Part shown: in pieces, positions 10,982-12,528 of the stretch
How positions within the stretch are numbered: position 1 is the first letter of the stretch
Layout: every line of letters begins with the position of its first letter
The notes under the pieces: generated by a model
Seen by the model: only the letters and a program-made list of their open reading frames with translations
What the model was told of the DNA's origin: nothing
The model's database searches: none
Assembly (NCBI GenBank): GCA_035645095.1
Contig: DASQNG010000144.1
Location: 1-12,528, forward strand
Length of the DNA stretch: 12,528 bases
From: Gaiellasilicea sp035645095
GTDB lineage: Bacteria > Actinomycetota > Thermoleophilia > Gaiellales > Gaiellaceae
Direction of reading: 5' to 3'
Made by a program: the position numbers and the translations under genes

Positions 10982-12528
10982 GTGAACGCGCTCGTCGCGG
11001 CCGTCGCCCTCCCCGTGAGCGCCCTCGTCCTCGCGGGGCTGCTGCGGCTCCACCTCGGCGGGCGGCTCGGCGGGCTGCTCGTCGCGGCGCCCTCGGGGGA
11101 GCGGTGGCACGAGCGGGCGACCCCGAGCTTCGGCGGCGTCGGCATCTTCGCCGGGCTCGCAGTCGGCCTCGGCGCCGTGCTCGCGGCCGGTGCCGTCGAC
11201 GCCAGCGCGGAGCTGCTCGGGATCCTCGGCGGCTGCGCGATCCTCTTCGCCGCAGGTCTCGCCGACGACCTGCTGACGCTGAACCCGCTCGCGAAGCTGG
11301 CGACGCAGTTCGCGGCGGCCGGCCTCGTCCTCTGGTCGGGGCTCTCGGTGGAGATCGTGAGCAACGACTGGCTGGCGCTCGCGCTCGGTCTCGTCTGGCT
11401 CGTCGGGATCACGAACGCGTTCAACCTGCTCGACAACATGGACGGTCTCGCGGCGTCGCTCGCGGTCGTCGCATGCGCGTACTTCGCGCTCGACGCCGTC
11501 ACGGAGAACCCGAACCGCGTCGTGCTCGTCGTCGCGCTCGCGCTCGGTGCCGCGTGCGCGGGCTTCCTCCCCTTCAACCTCCGCCGCCGCCGCTCGGCGG
11601 CAGTCTTCATGGGCGACTCCGGCAGCCAGGTGCTGGGGTTCGCGCTCGCGGCGCTCGCGCTGTCGTCGAGCTGGAAGGTGGCGGGGACGACGCTGACCAC
11701 GATGCTGCTGCCGCTGCTCGTGCTCGCGATCCCGATCCTCGACACTGCGCTCGTAACGGTGATGCGCGTGCTGGAGGGGCGGCCGGTCTCGCAGGGCGGA
11801 CGCGACCACACCTCCCACCGGCTCGTCTACTACGGCCTGTCGGAGCGGAAGGCGGTCGGGCTGCTCGTCGCCGTGTCTGCGCTGGTGGGCGCCAGCGCCG
11901 TCGCCTACAACATCCTCGGCAACGCGCGCATCACCGCGCTCGGCGTCCTCGTGACGTTCGTCCTGCTCGTGCAGTTCGCGAGCGTGCTCGCCGACCTCGA
12001 GGAGCGCTCCCGGCGCGGCGACGAGCCGGGGGACGTCCCCCTCCGCGCGCTCTTCGTGCAGCCGCGCCGGCTCGTGGAGATCGTCGTCGACTTCGGCACC
12101 ATCTGTTCGTCGTTCCTCGTCGCGTACCTGCTGCAGGTGGGCGGCTACGGCAACGACGCACAACGCGGGGCGTTTCTCGCGGCCGTCCCGCTCCTGCTCG
12201 GCACGCGCTACCTCGCGTACGTGGCGTTCGGTGTCTACCGCCGGGTGTGGCGCTTCGCCGGCGTCCGCGACCTCGTCGCCCTCGCGGTGGCGACCTTCCT
12301 CTCCGGCGCCGTCGCGCTCGCGCTCCTCTGGACCTGGCGCGGGCTCGAGGGCTTCCCGCCGGAGGTCTTCTTCATCGATGCGCTGCTCTGCCTGTTCCTC
12401 GTCGGCGCGTCGCGGCTCGCTCTGCGCGCGTTCCCGCGCCGGCGCCGCGCCGGCGGCGAACGGCGGATCCTCGTCGTCGGCGCCGGCCGGGCTGGCCGCG
12501 CGCTCGCGCGCGAGCTCGGGGAGACGCC
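10982..12528 (+). CDS. Fusion of WecA/MraY-type phosphoglycosyltransferase with CapD/FlaA1-type polysaccharide protein (3' end missing)
   Basis: An open rightward frame runs from a GTG to the right edge (515 codons, no stop). Residues 1 to about 345 form a multi-helix GT4 family transferase with all its motifs: HERATPSFGGVGIF near 43-56, ADD (94-96), NLLDNMDGLA with D151 and D154, FMGDSGSQVLG with D212, and GRDHTSHRL with H276 and H279. This class transfers a sugar-1-phosphate from a UDP-sugar to undecaprenyl phosphate and starts surface-glycan synthesis. After a charged linker (about 345-370), residues 370-480 form further membrane helices with VYRRVWRF. At 496-515 a Rossmann start appears (RRILVVGAGRAGRALA, glycines 500, 502 and 505), as in CapD/FlaA1/WbpM UDP-sugar dehydratases. 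An in-frame stop at 10928-10930 and no other start before 10982 fix the N-terminus. The end of the second domain is outside the window. Confidence 0.85.
   Translation, partial: MNALVAAVALPVSALVLAGLLRLHLGGRLGGLLVAAPSGERWHERATPSFGGVGIFAGLAVGLGAVLAAGAVDASAELLGILGGCAILFAAGLADDLLTLNPLAKLATQFAAAGLVLWSGLSVEIVSNDWLALALGLVWLVGITNAFNLLDNMDGLAASLAVVACAYFALDAVTENPNRVVLVVALALGAACAGFLPFNLRRRRSAAVFMGDSGSQVLGFALAALALSSSWKVAGTTLTTMLLPLLVLAIPILDTALVTVMRVLEGRPVSQGGRDHTSHRLVYYGLSERKAVGLLVAVSALVGASAVAYNILGNARITALGVLVTFVLLVQFASVLADLEERSRRGDEPGDVPLRALFVQPRRLVEIVVDFGTICSSFLVAYLLQVGGYGNDAQRGAFLAAVPLLLGTRYLAYVAFGVYRRVWRFAGVRDLVALAVATFLSGAVALALLWTWRGLEGFPPEVFFIDALLCLFLVGASRLALRAFPRRRRAGGERRILVVGAGRAGRALARELGET

Noticed and set aside
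10967..12163. A 398-codon open frame on the minus strand opposite the WecA part of the fusion gene.
   Set aside because: Its product is a low-complexity Arg/Glu/Asp/His-rich string with no motif, while the plus strand encodes all GT4 motifs. It is an antisense artefact of high GC3.
1..12528. Search for CRISPR arrays, insertion-sequence ends, att sites, tRNAs and defence genes.
   Set aside because: No spaced direct repeats, transposase or integrase motifs, tRNA-like cloverleaf or defence domains were seen. GC-rich runs such as repeated GCG/CTC triplets reflect codon bias.

Overview
The window is a gene-dense, very GC-rich chromosomal segment (codon third positions are almost all G or C). It looks actinobacterial. 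The F420 genes, a Gram-positive-type ferrochelatase, a DsbA/VKOR pair and the near absence of Shine-Dalgarno sequences suggest a deep actinobacterial lineage such as Thermoleophilia/Gaiellales. That placement is inference from gene content; no rRNA is present to confirm it. I see no tRNA, rRNA, CRISPR array, insertion sequence or phage gene.

Layout. (1) Left edge: the first 27 codons of a leftward gene resembling a sensor/GAF-type protein, divergent from a membrane-anchored DsbA-like thioredoxin-fold protein (195-950) that overlaps a VKOR-family quinone-linked oxidase (947-1357). Together they form an exported disulfide-forming module. (2) 1326-4196, leftward: a compact coenzyme F420 operon, cofC-cofD-npdG-cofE, joined by 4-nt overlaps or a 5-nt gap. 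It covers guanylylation of the side-chain precursor, transfer to the deazaflavin, an F420:NADP oxidoreductase-type protein and polyglutamylation. (3) 4220-5839, rightward: a PolX/PHP protein whose PHP metal site is intact but whose polymerase palm has lost its catalytic motifs. A strong hairpin (5875-5905) separates it from the next, convergent unit. (4) 5911-9318, leftward: hemE-hemH-ABC ATPase-small Cys/His-containing protein, every junction a 4-nt overlap. (5) 9340-10152, rightward: an Ig/FW-like domain protein. (6) 10115-10912, leftward: the ABC-2 permease that probably partners the ATPase of block 4. (7) 10982 to the right edge: a long open frame, still open at the edge, that fuses a WecA/MraY-type phosphoglycosyltransferase to a CapD/FlaA1-type membrane and Rossmann region. 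Blocks 4-7 suggest the start of a surface-glycan locus continuing to the right.

Expression. The first genes of nearly all units lack a Shine-Dalgarno sequence but have a -10-like hexamer (NANNNT) 6-11 nt before the start codon, as expected for leaderless or near-leaderless mRNAs. Two divergent gaps of only 21 and 23 bp appear to carry overlapping, mirrored -10 elements. Downstream genes are joined mainly by ATGA/GTGA overlaps.

No obviously new multi-gene system is present. The most unusual items are the catalytically degenerate PolX, the WecA-CapD fusion, the small protein coupled to haem and glycan-export genes, and the mirrored promoters.
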